From JAKFEW01 sp036675505 (GTDB lineage Bacteria > Cyanobacteriota > Sericytochromatia > S15B-MN24 > JAQBPE01), in NCBI GenBank assembly GCA_036675505.1, contig JAKFEW010000047.1, forward strand, positions 1-64,000: 64,000 nucleotides of DNA, written 5' to 3'. Under the pieces are notes generated by a model, which saw only the letters and a list, made by a program, of their open reading frames with translations, made no database searches and was not told the DNA's origin. Each line of letters begins with the position of its first letter. Positions within the stretch are counted from its first letter, which is position 1. Shown here piece after piece: positions 15,094 to 24,539 of the stretch. The translations under genes and the position numbers were made by a program.

Positions 15094-16260
15094 GTGGGAT
15101 CCTGGAGCTTGCCGCCCGCGTTCGCGGGCCTGGTGCGCATGTTCGCGGCGGAGCAGCCCGCTGCTTCGCCGCCGCCCGTGGCGGCGGAGCCTTCGCGCGT
15201 GGCCGCGGCGCCCGCCGTCTCGGAGGTGATGGGCCATGACCGCTGGGCGCCCACCGCCCGCCCGACCCCGAAGCGGCTTGCGCCTCCGCCGCCGCCCGGC
15301 GCGGCTGCGGGCCGCATCAAGCTCGACACGGTCTCCTCGCCCTTCGTGAAGGACCCGGCGTTCGCCAACGAGGGCGCGCCGATCGGCGGCAAGCGCTACA
15401 TGGTCTTCGGCGATCTCACGCGCTTCTACCTCAAGGGCTTCGACGTCGCCGCCACGGCGGAAGGCAAGCCCGGCCTGCGGTTCGGCGCGGGCGAGGTCCC
15501 GATCGACGTGAAGGGCCTGCCGGCCGGCGTGAACGGCCTGTGGGCGCCCGAGGTCGTGGTGCGCGGCGATCGCGTCCTACTGCTCTATGCCGGCGGCGCG
15601 CAGGGCTTCGGCGGCATCGACTGGCCGAGCTTCCGGCTGCGGCTCGCCGAGGTACCGCTCAGGGACTTCGAGGCGGCGGTGCGGGCGGGCAAGCCGGTGC
15701 CGTTCGAGGACAAGGGCGCGCTCTTCCCGGACCAGGCCACCTTCGGCGACGATCCGAGCTTCGCGATGATCGACCCCGCGCTCCACGTCGCGCCGGATGG
15801 CACGGCGCACGTCACCTACACCGTGGTGAAGCACGGCATCCCCGGCCAGCGGCCCCACGAGGAGTTCGTGCGCTCGCGCCGGGTCGATCCGGAGAACCCG
15901 CTGGTGGCCCTCGGCCCCGATACGCCGATGATCGACGGCCTGGCCGGTGGCCGCCACGACGGCGTGGCCGAGGCGCAGGACGTGGTCACGATCGATGGCA
16001 AGCAGGTGCTCTTCGTCTCCAGCCGCGCCGGCGACAAGGACCAGCGCGTCTACGCCGCCCCCGTGGACCCGGGCCTCGGGCGGGTGGCCGAGGCGGCGTT
16101 GAAGCCTGTGCTCGAGCCCGGTGGCGAGGATTGGAGCGCGAAGGCGGTCGGCTCGACCGGCGCCGCGGTGATCGACGGGCAGCTCTTCGTGGTGCACCAG
16201 GGCATGGGCGCGGACGGCAAGTTCTCGCTGGGGTTCCGGACGCTGGCGAAGCCCGTCTGA
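15094..16260 (+). CDS. GH43/beta-propeller-like glycosidase-fold protein
   Basis: A 388-aa protein; GTG 15094 follows GGGAGG. After a Pro/Ala-rich N-terminus (to about residue 75) the rest looks like a five-bladed propeller of the GH43/DUF-type: SSPFVKDPAFANEGAPIGGK, YMVFGDLTRF, GLWAPEVVVRGDRVLLLYAG, DPALHVAPDGTAHVTYTVV and GSTGAAVIDGQLFVVHQG. The APEV and DPSF motifs recall catalytic positions of GH43-type enzymes, but I cannot assign the acid/base pair. No typical signal peptide is evident. A GGTTAAC word lies about 85 nt upstream. Confidence 0.65.
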   Translation: MGSWSLPPAFAGLVRMFAAEQPAASPPPVAAEPSRVAAAPAVSEVMGHDRWAPTARPTPKRLAPPPPPGAAAGRIKLDTVSSPFVKDPAFANEGAPIGGKRYMVFGDLTRFYLKGFDVAATAEGKPGLRFGAGEVPIDVKGLPAGVNGLWAPEVVVRGDRVLLLYAGGAQGFGGIDWPSFRLRLAEVPLRDFEAAVRAGKPVPFEDKGALFPDQATFGDDPSFAMIDPALHVAPDGTAHVTYTVVKHGIPGQRPHEEFVRSRRVDPENPLVALGPDTPMIDGLAGGRHDGVAEAQDVVTIDGKQVLFVSSRAGDKDQRVYAAPVDPGLGRVAEAALKPVLEPGGEDWSAKAVGSTGAAVIDGQLFVVHQGMGADGKFSLGFRTLAKPV

Positions 16261-16275
16261 TCAGAACCCGTCTGA

Positions 16276-19020
16276 TCAGAGGCGTTCCTTCGGGATCCGC
16301 CGCACCTGGCGGCGCGGAACGTCGCGCACGTAGAGGTTGCCCGCGGCATCGAAGCGCAGGTCCTCGGCCCAGCCGATCGAGTCGTCGAGCGACGTCCCGC
16401 CGAGCAGCGCGCTGCCCTGGCCGGCGACGACCTGGGGCTGGCCGTCGGCCGTGCGGCGGCGGATGTGGCGATCGCCGTAGTTGCCCAGCGTGTACGTCGG
16501 CGCGTCGCCCTCGTAGAGCCGCCCCTCGCCGTCCTTCGCCTCCGGCGCCAGCGCGTCGGCGGGCGCCTCGGTGATCGTGCCGTCGTCCGCGATGGCGAAA
16601 CGGCCCGGCTTCGCGCCGAGGCCCTTGCGGGCCCGCATCCAGAGCGTGCCGTCGGGCGCGAAGGTCAGCTTCGCGATGTCGTCGAAGCCCGCCGAAGCGG
16701 GCACGAGGGTCTCGGCGACGGCCACGCCCGGCTTCCGGCGCACCACCTCGGCCGTCGTCCCGAAGCCATCGCTCACGGGCACATGCTTCGACGCGACGAC
16801 CGTGCCGTCAGGCGCCGCGTCCCAGGCGTGCATCGCGATGTTCCAGGGATTGCCCCAGCTCTCGGCCTGCGTGAGCGCGACCTCCCAGGCGCCGGCGGCG
16901 TCCTGGCGCAGGATCAGCTCGCGGTTCGCGCCGAGCGCGCGGGCCGCGAGCTTCCCCGAGGCGAGCCGCCGCACGCCTGTGAACTGGAGCGCCTCGAGCG
17001 CCGCGGGCACGTAGGTCCCCTTCGCGGCCACCAGCTTCGGCGTGCCGCCCGGCGGGACCTCGAGCAGCGCGCCCGCATCGGCCAGGAAGAGCGTGCCGTC
17101 GGGGGCGACGTCCAGGCCCTTCGGGTAGAGCAGCGAGATCCGGCCATCCGCCGTGAAGCCCATGGGCAGCCCGTCGATGCCCGCCACGATGGTGGACGTT
17201 CCGCCGGGCGCTTCGAGGCGCCGGACGATCGCCGCGCCGAGGTTGTCGCCCATGTCGCAGTCGCTGATGTAGATCTTGCCGTCGTGGCCGGTCCGCGCCC
17301 AGGCCAGGCCGTGGCGGAGCGCCGCGCGGTCGGCGATCGCCTCGTCGCGGCCGTCCGGAGCCAGGCGGTGGATCTTCCCGTCGGCCGCGGCGACGTAGAA
17401 GAAGTTGCCGAATACGTCCATCGCGGGGTCGTGGCGCGTGCCGTTGACGCTCGCCGCGAGCCGCGGGTCGTCCGCCGCCACCACGTCTTTCGGCGCTTCG
17501 GTCGTCGAGACCGCGACGACGTGCTCGAACGACCGCGCGAGCCAGCGCGTGCGGCCGGGCAGTTCCACGAGGCCCATCGAGGCGCGCACGCCGGGCGCGT
17601 CGGCGAGCTTGGCCTTCGCGCCGCCGGGCGCCAGGGCCCAGATGGCATCGTCCGTCAGCGTCACGAGCGTGCCGTCCGAGCGCAGGTAGACGCGCGCGTA
17701 GAAGCTCTTGCCGAAGGCCGCCTCGAGCGCCGCGAGGGAGAAGAGCTCGCTGATCGTGCCGTCCGGCTCGAGCCGCCAGACGCCATGCTTGTCCTCCGCC
17801 ACGATCGGCCGGCCGAGGTCGTCCACCTGCAGGCTCCAGACGTGTTGAAGCGCGATCTCGGCCGCCTTGCGTCCGCCGCGGGAGGCGGGCTCTTCGGTCG
17901 GCGCGGCGACGCCTGACCCTGCGACGGGCGCGAGCCTGCCGTCGGGCGAAACCCGCCAGATGAGGCCGTCGTCCGAGGCGTAGGTGTAGAGGCTGCCGTC
18001 GGCGGCGATGTCGGTCTCGAAGAGCCGCCGCATGTAGACCTCGGTGGCGGGCAGGCCGGCGCCGAGGTTCGAGACGCCCGCGGCGATCAGGATCTTCTTG
18101 ACCGTCTCCATCTGGGCGTCGAAGGCCTGGTCCGTGCGGCGCAGGGCGGTGGCGGCCGCCACGAGCGCCGTGTTCTCCAGCGAGACGGGCGGCGGCGCGG
18201 CCGCGAGGGCCGACGCCGCGAGCGCGACGGTGTCCGCCTCGATGCGCGCCGGCAGCTTGTCGAGCGTGGCCTGGCGGTCCGGCTGCGTGCTCACGTACTG
18301 GTCGAGCACGTAGGTCGCGACCACCGACGAGGCCAGGTCCACGTCCGCGGCGCGCACGCCGGTGGCGACGAGGCGCGAGAGCGCGCCGGTGCCGCCGGGC
18401 GGCGTGGCCCGCAGGATCACATGGCGGCCGGGCAGGGTCGCTGTGAACGCGAAGGTGCCGTCGGCGGCCGTGGTGGCTGTGAGCGGTGCGCCGTCGGGCC
18501 CGGTGACGGCCGCGCCCGCGGCGTCGAGCACCTCGACGCGGGCGCCCGGAATGAAGAACTGCTCGGGGGCGGCTTGCGCGAGGCGGTAGCCGCCGCCGTT
18601 GTTGCTCACCAGCCCGCCGCCGTTGTTGGCGATGATCCCGCCGCCGTTGTTCGCGATGATGCCGGCGCCGCGGTCGGAGATTAGGCCCGAGCCGTTGTTC
18701 GACAGCAACGGCGCGGGCGCCTTGACCTTGCCGGTCAGCGTGGCGGCCGCGAGATCGACCGCGGGCGGCGGGATCGACGCGCCCGCGATGATCGGGGCGG
18801 AGGCGCTCGCGAGGGGCGCCGATGAGGCGGGCGCCCCGGCCGACGGCGCGGTGACAGGGCCGAGCGGCGCCGGTGTGCTCGGTCTACTCGCTGTGCCCGG
18901 CGACGTTGCCGACGACGTCCGCGGCCGGGGCGCGGCGGTGGGCGACGCGGGTGGCGCTGTGCACCCGGCGACCAGCGCGATCGAGGCGGCCAACGGGAGC
19001 CAGCGGGTGAAAGCGAGCAT
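16276..19020 (-). CDS. Octapeptide-repeat lipoprotein with NHL-type beta-propeller (914 aa)
   Basis: ATG 19020 gives a lipoprotein signal (SIALVAGC lipobox). After a Pro/Ser/Ala-rich linker there are five 8-residue repeats of the form NNGGGIIA (residues about 85-125), then a carboxypeptidase-regulatory/CnaB-like domain (ARVEVLDAAGAAVTGPDGAP), a helical segment (SSVVATYVLDQYVSTQ), and about 600 residues of NHL-like repeats (APDGTLFLADAGALLEVPPGG, among others). Two other window genes share the same first three parts. No Shine-Dalgarno precedes the ATG; TACAAC lies exactly 6 nt before it, so it may be leaderless. The likely location is the outer membrane or cell surface; the ligand is unknown. 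Confidence 0.85.
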   Translation of the reverse strand: MLAFTRWLPLAASIALVAGCTAPPASPTAAPRPRTSSATSPGTASRPSTPAPLGPVTAPSAGAPASSAPLASASAPIIAGASIPPPAVDLAAATLTGKVKAPAPLLSNNGSGLISDRGAGIIANNGGGIIANNGGGLVSNNGGGYRLAQAAPEQFFIPGARVEVLDAAGAAVTGPDGAPLTATTAADGTFAFTATLPGRHVILRATPPGGTGALSRLVATGVRAADVDLASSVVATYVLDQYVSTQPDRQATLDKLPARIEADTVALAASALAAAPPPVSLENTALVAAATALRRTDQAFDAQMETVKKILIAAGVSNLGAGLPATEVYMRRLFETDIAADGSLYTYASDDGLIWRVSPDGRLAPVAGSGVAAPTEEPASRGGRKAAEIALQHVWSLQVDDLGRPIVAEDKHGVWRLEPDGTISELFSLAALEAAFGKSFYARVYLRSDGTLVTLTDDAIWALAPGGAKAKLADAPGVRASMGLVELPGRTRWLARSFEHVVAVSTTEAPKDVVAADDPRLAASVNGTRHDPAMDVFGNFFYVAAADGKIHRLAPDGRDEAIADRAALRHGLAWARTGHDGKIYISDCDMGDNLGAAIVRRLEAPGGTSTIVAGIDGLPMGFTADGRISLLYPKGLDVAPDGTLFLADAGALLEVPPGGTPKLVAAKGTYVPAALEALQFTGVRRLASGKLAARALGANRELILRQDAAGAWEVALTQAESWGNPWNIAMHAWDAAPDGTVVASKHVPVSDGFGTTAEVVRRKPGVAVAETLVPASAGFDDIAKLTFAPDGTLWMRARKGLGAKPGRFAIADDGTITEAPADALAPEAKDGEGRLYEGDAPTYTLGNYGDRHIRRRTADGQPQVVAGQGSALLGGTSLDDSIGWAEDLRFDAAGNLYVRDVPRRQVRRIPKERL

Positions 19021-19191
19021 ATGTTGGTTGTACCCTATGCCGCCGTTCACGCTTCGGTGGGAGCTGTCCGGGCATCCTTCAGGGAGGCTTAGCGAAAACA
19101 CAACCCGCGCCGGGCCTTTTTGTCGCCCCGCTGTCGCCGGCGCGCGCCGATGACCTTCTCGTGAGTGTGAGCGATTGCGAAGGAGCCACCG

Positions 19192-19548
19192 ATGCTGATC
19201 ACCAAGACCCCGCCGGCCACCATCCCCACGGCGCCCGTGGCGAGCGAGGCGCCCGCGTCGATCGGCACCCCTACGATCAAAGTGTCGCCGGACTCGCTCT
19301 TCCTGACGCCGCCTGCGACCCCCCAGGCCCCGGCCAAAGAGCCGATGAACCGGTACGAGGCCGCGGTGAAGAAGGCGGCCGTGGTCGGCACGATCGTCGG
19401 CGGCATCGCCATCACGTCGGCCGTGTGCATCGCGCTCGCGAGCTCCATGGGCTCGGTCGGCATCGCCGTCCTCGGCGTCGGCCTCGCGGCCGACGCCCTG
19501 ATGGGCTTGCTGGCCTGGCACCTCGTCAAGACGCCGCTGACCAGGTAA
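19192..19548 (+). CDS. Small membrane protein
   Basis: A 118-aa protein; ATG 19192 follows GAAGGAG. The N-terminal 60 residues are Pro/Thr-rich. Two adjacent hydrophobic helices follow (AAVVGTIVGGIAITSAVCIA and GIAVLGVGLAADALMGLLAW). Function unknown. It is divergent from the large lipoprotein gene, sharing a 171-bp intergenic region. Confidence 0.75.
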   Translation: MLITKTPPATIPTAPVASEAPASIGTPTIKVSPDSLFLTPPATPQAPAKEPMNRYEAAVKKAAVVGTIVGGIAITSAVCIALASSMGSVGIAVLGVGLAADALMGLLAWHLVKTPLTR

Positions 19549-19570
19549 GCCCGCGGGCCGGGCTGGGGCG

Positions 19571-20836
19571 CTAGAAGCGCCCGTGTTCGACGAAGCGCTC
19601 GAAGGCGTCGCAGGCCGCTGTCACGCCGTCCTCGGCACGGAGCAGCCGCCCCAGCGCCGCGGCCCGCGCCTGCATCGCTTCCGAGCTCACCGCCTCTTGG
19701 ATCGCGGCGCCCAGACCCGCGGCCGTCAGCGTCTGCTGCGGCACCGGCCGCGGCCCGACGCCGAGCGCGTGGACGCGCCGGCCCCAGAAGGGCTGGTCCG
19801 CGAAGTAGGGCGCGATCACCGAGGGCACGCCCGCGCGCAGGCCGGCGGCGGTGGTGCCGGCGCCGCCGTGGTGCACCACCGCCGCACAGCGCGGGAAGAG
19901 CCAGTCGTGCGGCACGTCATGCACGACCTTCACGTGGTCGGGCACGTCGCCAGCGCCGAGCCCGGCCCAGCCCGAAAGCACGATGCCGCGCCGGCCGGCG
20001 AGCCGCAGCGCTTCGTAGACGTTGTGCGCGAGCCGGACCGGGTCGCGGCCGATCATGCTGCCGAAGCCCACGTAGACGGGCGGCTCGCCGGCCGCGAGGA
20101 AGGCGGTCAGGTCGGGCGGCGGCGTCCAGTCGGCCTGGGCGTCGAGGAACCAGAACCCGGTGACACTCGCGTGCGCCGGCCAGTCCGCAGGCCTGGGGAG
20201 CACGTGCGGGCTGAAGCCGTACATGGCCGACATCACCGCCTGCCGGCCGAGGCTGAGGCCGCCCAACGGCAGCACCTGCATCCCCAGGCGCCGGCGCCAC
20301 CGATTCAAGGGCGCCATGAGGCCGACCGAGGCGACATGGAGCACCGCCTGGTGGCTGAGCCAGTTGAGGTCGCCGGGCAAGCTGAGCCAGTCCGGCGAGA
20401 TCGGGAAGGGGAACTCGCGGGTCGCCGTGAGCGGCACCGGCCCGGCCATCAGCGCGGGGATCCCGCGCGCCTCGGCGAAGTCGAGGGCGGGAAACGCCAA
20501 CGGCGCATAAATCACCGCCTCGGCATCGGCGACGGCCGCGTGCACGGTCTCGAAGATCGGCTCGAGAAGCGGCACCATCAGCGTGCGAAAGTGCCTCACG
20601 AAGGCCACCGGGTTGGCGGCTGACTCGAGCCAGGCGAGCCCCGCGTCGCCCGCGAGCATGGCCTGCGGGTCGCCGGCGATCGCGCGGAAGCCCAGGCCGT
20701 GGCGGCGCACGAAGCCCTCGAAGGGGGCATGGGTCGCGAGCGTCACGGCGTGACCGCGGGCCGCGAGGCCGCGCCCGAGCGCGACATAGGGTTGGACGTC
20801 GCCGCGCGAGCCTGCGGTGATGATCGCGATGCGCAT
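19571..20836 (-). CDS. MGT/UGT-type glycosyltransferase (GT1)
   Basis: A 421-aa enzyme; ATG 20836 follows AGGAGG. The N-terminus RIAIITAGSRGDVQPYVALG and the C-terminal HHGGAGTTAAGLRAGVPSV and PYFADQPFWGRRV are the sterol/macrolide glycosyltransferase signatures, the latter being the nucleotide-sugar donor site. It transfers a hexose from UDP-sugar to a lipid or secondary-metabolite hydroxyl. The acceptor cannot be predicted. It is cytoplasmic or peripheral and divergent from the gene at 20941. Confidence 0.93.
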   Translation of the reverse strand: MRIAIITAGSRGDVQPYVALGRGLAARGHAVTLATHAPFEGFVRRHGLGFRAIAGDPQAMLAGDAGLAWLESAANPVAFVRHFRTLMVPLLEPIFETVHAAVADAEAVIYAPLAFPALDFAEARGIPALMAGPVPLTATREFPFPISPDWLSLPGDLNWLSHQAVLHVASVGLMAPLNRWRRRLGMQVLPLGGLSLGRQAVMSAMYGFSPHVLPRPADWPAHASVTGFWFLDAQADWTPPPDLTAFLAAGEPPVYVGFGSMIGRDPVRLAHNVYEALRLAGRRGIVLSGWAGLGAGDVPDHVKVVHDVPHDWLFPRCAAVVHHGGAGTTAAGLRAGVPSVIAPYFADQPFWGRRVHALGVGPRPVPQQTLTAAGLGAAIQEAVSSEAMQARAAALGRLLRAEDGVTAACDAFERFVEHGRF

Positions 20837-20940
20837 GGAATGGGCCTCCTGGCGGTTGGCCCTGTTTCCATACCCGGCGGCTCGACAATCGACGCCGCGC
20901 TGGGGAATAAGGGCCGGACGACCCAAGGAGGTGCCCGCCC

Positions 20941-21840
20941 ATGCCGACCACGCCAATCTCCGTCGCCGACTCCGAAGCCTTCGTGCGCGCCCACGCCCGC
21001 CCGCTCGACGTCGCGCTCTTCGACCACTGGTTCCGCGGCGGGCCGGGCGGCCCCGTCGAGGCCGCGCTGGTGCACTTCCAGAACCCGGACGGCGGTTTCG
21101 GCAACGCGCTCGAGCCGGACTTCCGGCTGCCGGACTCCTCGGTGATGGCCACGACCGTGGCGCTGCAATACTTGAGGAAAATCGACGCGCCGGAAACGGC
21201 GCCGCTCGTGGCGGACGCGATTCGCTACCTGAACGCCACCTTCGACCCGGCCGTCGGCGGCTGGGCCGGCGTGCCGCCCGAGGTGAACGACCACCCGCGC
21301 GCGTTCTGGTGGAACTGGGAGGGCCCGCCGGAAGGCTTCCCGGGCAACCCGTCGGCGGAAGCGCTGGGCTACCTCTACCGGTACGGGGCGCACGCGAACG
21401 CCGACGCGCTGGCCGCCGCCGAGCGCGCCGCGCTCGACTACTTCGCCGCCGCGACCGAGGTCGAGTGGCACGAGGTGCTGTGCTGGATCCGGCTCTACGA
21501 GCTGGCGCCGCCCGCGATCCAGGCGCAGCTGAAGCCGCGCCTGCGCGAGCACGTCGCAGCCAGCGTCTCGCTCGACCCGTCCAGCTGGGATGAGTACAGC
21601 CCGCGTCCGCTACAGTTCGCGCCGTCGCCCGACGCGCCCTTCTACGACGTGGTCGCGGCCGGCATCCCGGCGGACCTCGACCGCCTGGCTGGCGAACGCG
21701 AGGCCGACGGCGCCTGGAGCCCGCCCTGGACCTGGGGGCGCTACGAGGCCGACTGGCCGCAAGCCCGCGCCGACTGGCGGGGGTACCTGACGGTCCACAA
21801 CCTGCGAACGCTCGCGCGGCACGGGCGGGTGAGCGGGTAA
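20941..21840 (+). CDS. Alpha/alpha-toroid (prenyltransferase/squalene-cyclase-like) protein
   Basis: A 299-aa protein; ATG 20941 follows AAGGAGGTG. HFQNPDGGFGNALEPDFRLP and TTVALQYLRKID, with later repeats around GGWAGVPPEVNDHP and SAEALGYLYRYG, look like QW-type helical repeats of the terpene-cyclase fold. The DxDD catalytic motif of cyclases is not evident, so enzymatic function is uncertain. It is divergent from the glycosyltransferase, and a joint role in lipid modification is possible. Confidence 0.7.
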   Translation: MPTTPISVADSEAFVRAHARPLDVALFDHWFRGGPGGPVEAALVHFQNPDGGFGNALEPDFRLPDSSVMATTVALQYLRKIDAPETAPLVADAIRYLNATFDPAVGGWAGVPPEVNDHPRAFWWNWEGPPEGFPGNPSAEALGYLYRYGAHANADALAAAERAALDYFAAATEVEWHEVLCWIRLYELAPPAIQAQLKPRLREHVAASVSLDPSSWDEYSPRPLQFAPSPDAPFYDVVAAGIPADLDRLAGEREADGAWSPPWTWGRYEADWPQARADWRGYLTVHNLRTLARHGRVSG

Positions 21841-21854
21841 GTAAGGGTTATCGG

Positions 21855-22037
21855 TTAGCGCTCCGTCTCTTCTTCGGTGCGCGCGAGCAATTCTTCAAGC
21901 TTGGCGCGCACCTCGGGCGGCACGTTCGCGCGCTCTTCGGCCGTGAGGCTCTCCCAGGTCTTCACCATGAGCGCCGCGCTCGCTTCGACCAGCTCGGCCA
22001 TCGCGTCCAGCGTCTTCTCGCGCATCGTCTCGTCCAT
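21855..22037 (-). CDS. Small helical protein downstream of lspA
   Basis: A 60-aa acidic helical protein (LDAMAELVEASAALMVKTWE...). ATG 22037 has GGAGG 8 nt upstream; an in-frame TTG at 22043 is too close to it. It immediately follows lspA (2-nt gap). Function unknown. Confidence 0.7.
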   Translation of the reverse strand: MDETMREKTLDAMAELVEASAALMVKTWESLTAEERANVPPEVRAKLEELLARTEEETER

Positions 22038-22039
22038 CT

Positions 22040-22540
22040 TCAAGCCTCCACTCGCACGCGTTTCTCATACCCTTCGCGGAGCGCCTGCAGGCCGAGCAGG
22101 CCGACGCCCAGGTTGATCGCGATGTCGGCGACGTTGAAGATCGGGAAGACGTTGGCGCCATACCAGCGCAGGTCGAACATGTCGCGCACCTCGCCGACGA
22201 AGGCGCGGTCCAGGCCGTTGCCGAGCGCGCCGCCCAGCAGCAGGCCGAGCCCTATGACGATCAGCGGCGCGACCGGGCGCGTGGCATGGAGGTAGACGGC
22301 GATGCCGAGCGATACCGTCAGCGAGATGGCCGCCAGCACGCCGACGTGGCCGTAGAACAGGCTCCAGGCGGCGCCCTTGTTCAGCGCGGGCGTGAGGTGG
22401 AAGAAGCCGTCGATCAGCGGGCGCGAGTGGCCGACGGCGATCGCCGTGACGATCGCGAGCTTCGCGAGCTGGTCGAGCAGCAAGGCCGCGAGCGCGGTCA
22501 GGTAGAACGTGAGCGTCCGGTACAGGCGGTCGTGGGCCAC
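22040..22540 (-). CDS. lspA: Lipoprotein signal peptidase (signal peptidase II)
   Basis: A 166-aa inner-membrane aspartic peptidase with four hydrophobic helices. Conserved regions are NKGAAWSLF, GNGLDRAFVGEVRDMFD and FPIFNVADIAINLGV, which carry the two catalytic Asp residues. It cleaves signal peptides of diacylglyceryl-prolipoproteins, which this window encodes in number. GTG 22540 follows GAGGAGG. Confidence 0.97.
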   Translation of the reverse strand: MAHDRLYRTLTFYLTALAALLLDQLAKLAIVTAIAVGHSRPLIDGFFHLTPALNKGAAWSLFYGHVGVLAAISLTVSLGIAVYLHATRPVAPLIVIGLGLLLGGALGNGLDRAFVGEVRDMFDLRWYGANVFPIFNVADIAINLGVGLLGLQALREGYEKRVRVEA

Positions 22541-22634
22541 GGGCTTCCTCCTCGTCGACGGGAGCCGTCGGTCGCCCCCTGGCCGATAGACCGGCCGGTG
22601 CTACGCTGGGTTCCAGCAGAAGGAGGGTGACCCG

Positions 22635-22796
22635 ATGGCCCCCGACGACGACAAGAAACGTGCAGTTCCGCCCGGCTTCCCCACGCCCGGCGAGCCCGGC
22701 TGGCCCCAAGTGCCGCCCGAGATCTCGCCACCGCCCGGCTCTCCGGGTGGCGAGCCCGAGATTCCCATGCCGCCGGACCAGCCCGGGAAAGGCTAG
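22635..22796 (+). CDS. 53-aa proline-rich small protein
   Basis: ATG 22635 follows AAGGAGGGTGA. The sequence starts MAPDDDKKRAVPPGFPTPGE and continues with many Pro, Gly and Glu (PPGSPGGEP) to TAG at 22794-22796. It is disordered, with no membrane segment. Good ribosome-binding site and codon choice support expression; no family recognised. Confidence 0.6.
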   Translation: MAPDDDKKRAVPPGFPTPGEPGWPQVPPEISPPPGSPGGEPEIPMPPDQPGKG

Positions 22797-22908
22797 CTCC
22801 GCGCGCCTCGAAACGGCCTGGCCGGTTCCCCGGAAGCCGCTTGCCGCCTTGACGAAGGGACGGTGGGCGCGGTATCGTGGCGTGTTCCCCCGTCCTGACG
22901 AGCAAGCC

Positions 22909-24537
22909 ATGACCACGACGCTCAGCCCCCTGAATACCGAGATCGAAAAGCGCCGTACGTTCGCGATCATTTCGCACCCTGACGCCGGCAAGACGACCTT
23001 GACCGAGAAGCTGCTGCTGTACGGCGGGGCGATCCACACGGCCGGCGCGGTCAAGGCGTCCAAGGCCGCCCGCCACGCGACGTCGGACTGGATGGAGCTT
23101 GAGAAGCAGCGCGGCATCTCGGTCACGACCTCGGTCATGCAGTTCCCATACAAAGGCCACGAGCTGAACCTGATCGACACGCCGGGCCACCAGGACTTCT
23201 CCGAGGACACCTACCGCACGCTGGCGGCCGTCGACGCGGCGGTCATGCTGATCGATTGCGTGAAGGGCGTCGAGGCGCAGACCAAGAAGCTCTTCGCGGT
23301 CTGCCGCATGCGCGGCATCCCGATCTTCACCTTCATCAACAAGCTCGACCGCAACGGCCAGGACCCGCTCGAGCTGATGGAGGAGATCGAGCGCGTGCTC
23401 GGCATCCGCACCACGCCGATGAACTGGCCGATCGGGATGGGCTCGGACTTCAAGGGCATCTACGAGCGCCGCACCGAGGAGGTCGTGCTCTTCACGGACA
23501 CCCGCCATGGCACCAAGGAGGGCACGGTCCGCCGCATCAAGATCGACGATGCCGGCCTGACGGCGGCGATCGGTGAGGCGGCGCATGCCAAGCTGCTCGA
23601 GGACATCGAGATGCTCGACATCGCGGGCGATCCGTTCGACGCCGAGCGCGTCACGAACGGTGAGCTCTCGCCGATGTACTTCGGCTCGGCGATGACGAAC
23701 TTCGGCGTCGAGCCCTTCCTCGACTCGTTCATCGGCCTCGCGCCGATGCCCACGTCGAAGCCCACCACCGACGGCGTACGTGAGCCCGCCGACGAGCGGT
23801 TCAGCGGCTTCATCTTCAAGATCCAGGCCAACATGAACCCGGCCCACCGGGACTGCGTGGCCTTCATGCGCATCGTGTCGGGCAAGTTCACGCGCGGCAT
23901 GAGCGTCCGCCACGTGCGGCTGGGCCGCGACATCCGGCTCGCGAAATCCCTGCAGTTCATGGCCCAGGACCGCGTGCTCGTGGAGGACGCCTACCCGGGC
24001 GACGTGGTCGGCCTCTTCGACCCCGGCATCCTGCGCATCGGCGACACGCTGTGCGAGGGCGAGGCGATCGCCTTCCGCGGGATCCCGCGCTTCACGCCGG
24101 AGATCTTCGCGACCATCCAGCTCAAGGACCCGGGCAAGCGCAAGCAGTTCAAGAAGGGCCTCGACCAGCTGATCGAGGAGGGCGCCGTCCAGATGTTCTA
24201 CCGGCCGAGCGTGGGCGAGCAGGAGCCCATTCTGGGGGCCGTCGGCCGCCTGCAGTTCGACGTCTTCCAGCACCGCCTCAGGAGCGAGTACGGCGTGGAC
24301 GTGATCTTCCGCGAGCTGCCCTTCGAGACGGCCCGCTGGGTCGTCGGCGAGGCGCTCGACGTCCCCAAGCTCGAACACTTCGGCGACAACATGTTCCTCA
24401 ACGACCGCGACGGCCGCGCGATGCTGCTCTTCCGCAACTCCCTGGCGCTGCGCTGGGAAGGTGAGCGGCACCCGCACCTGCAGTTCCTCGAGAACCTCGA
24501 CGACGCGATCGCCGGGCCGCGGCTGCCCACCGCCTAG
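22909..24537 (+). CDS. prfC: Peptide chain release factor 3
   Basis: A 542-aa translational GTPase. G1 SHPDAGKTTLTEKL, G2 region QRGISVTTSVMQF, G3 DTPGHQDFSEDTYRT and G4 NKLDR are intact; the C-terminal half contains the RF3 domain II/III. The length matches RF3 (about 530). It recycles RF1/RF2 from the ribosome after termination. ATG 22909 has only a weak GACGAG upstream. Confidence 0.97.
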   Translation: MTTTLSPLNTEIEKRRTFAIISHPDAGKTTLTEKLLLYGGAIHTAGAVKASKAARHATSDWMELEKQRGISVTTSVMQFPYKGHELNLIDTPGHQDFSEDTYRTLAAVDAAVMLIDCVKGVEAQTKKLFAVCRMRGIPIFTFINKLDRNGQDPLELMEEIERVLGIRTTPMNWPIGMGSDFKGIYERRTEEVVLFTDTRHGTKEGTVRRIKIDDAGLTAAIGEAAHAKLLEDIEMLDIAGDPFDAERVTNGELSPMYFGSAMTNFGVEPFLDSFIGLAPMPTSKPTTDGVREPADERFSGFIFKIQANMNPAHRDCVAFMRIVSGKFTRGMSVRHVRLGRDIRLAKSLQFMAQDRVLVEDAYPGDVVGLFDPGILRIGDTLCEGEAIAFRGIPRFTPEIFATIQLKDPGKRKQFKKGLDQLIEEGAVQMFYRPSVGEQEPILGAVGRLQFDVFQHRLRSEYGVDVIFRELPFETARWVVGEALDVPKLEHFGDNMFLNDRDGRAMLLFRNSLALRWEGERHPHLQFLENLDDAIAGPRLPTA

Positions 24538-24539
24538 CG

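Noticed and set aside
22498..24477. A 659-codon frame antisense to prfC
   Set aside because: The composition (runs of Glu/His/Leu/Val and Arg) is that of a shadow frame, and prfC is unmistakable on the other strand.
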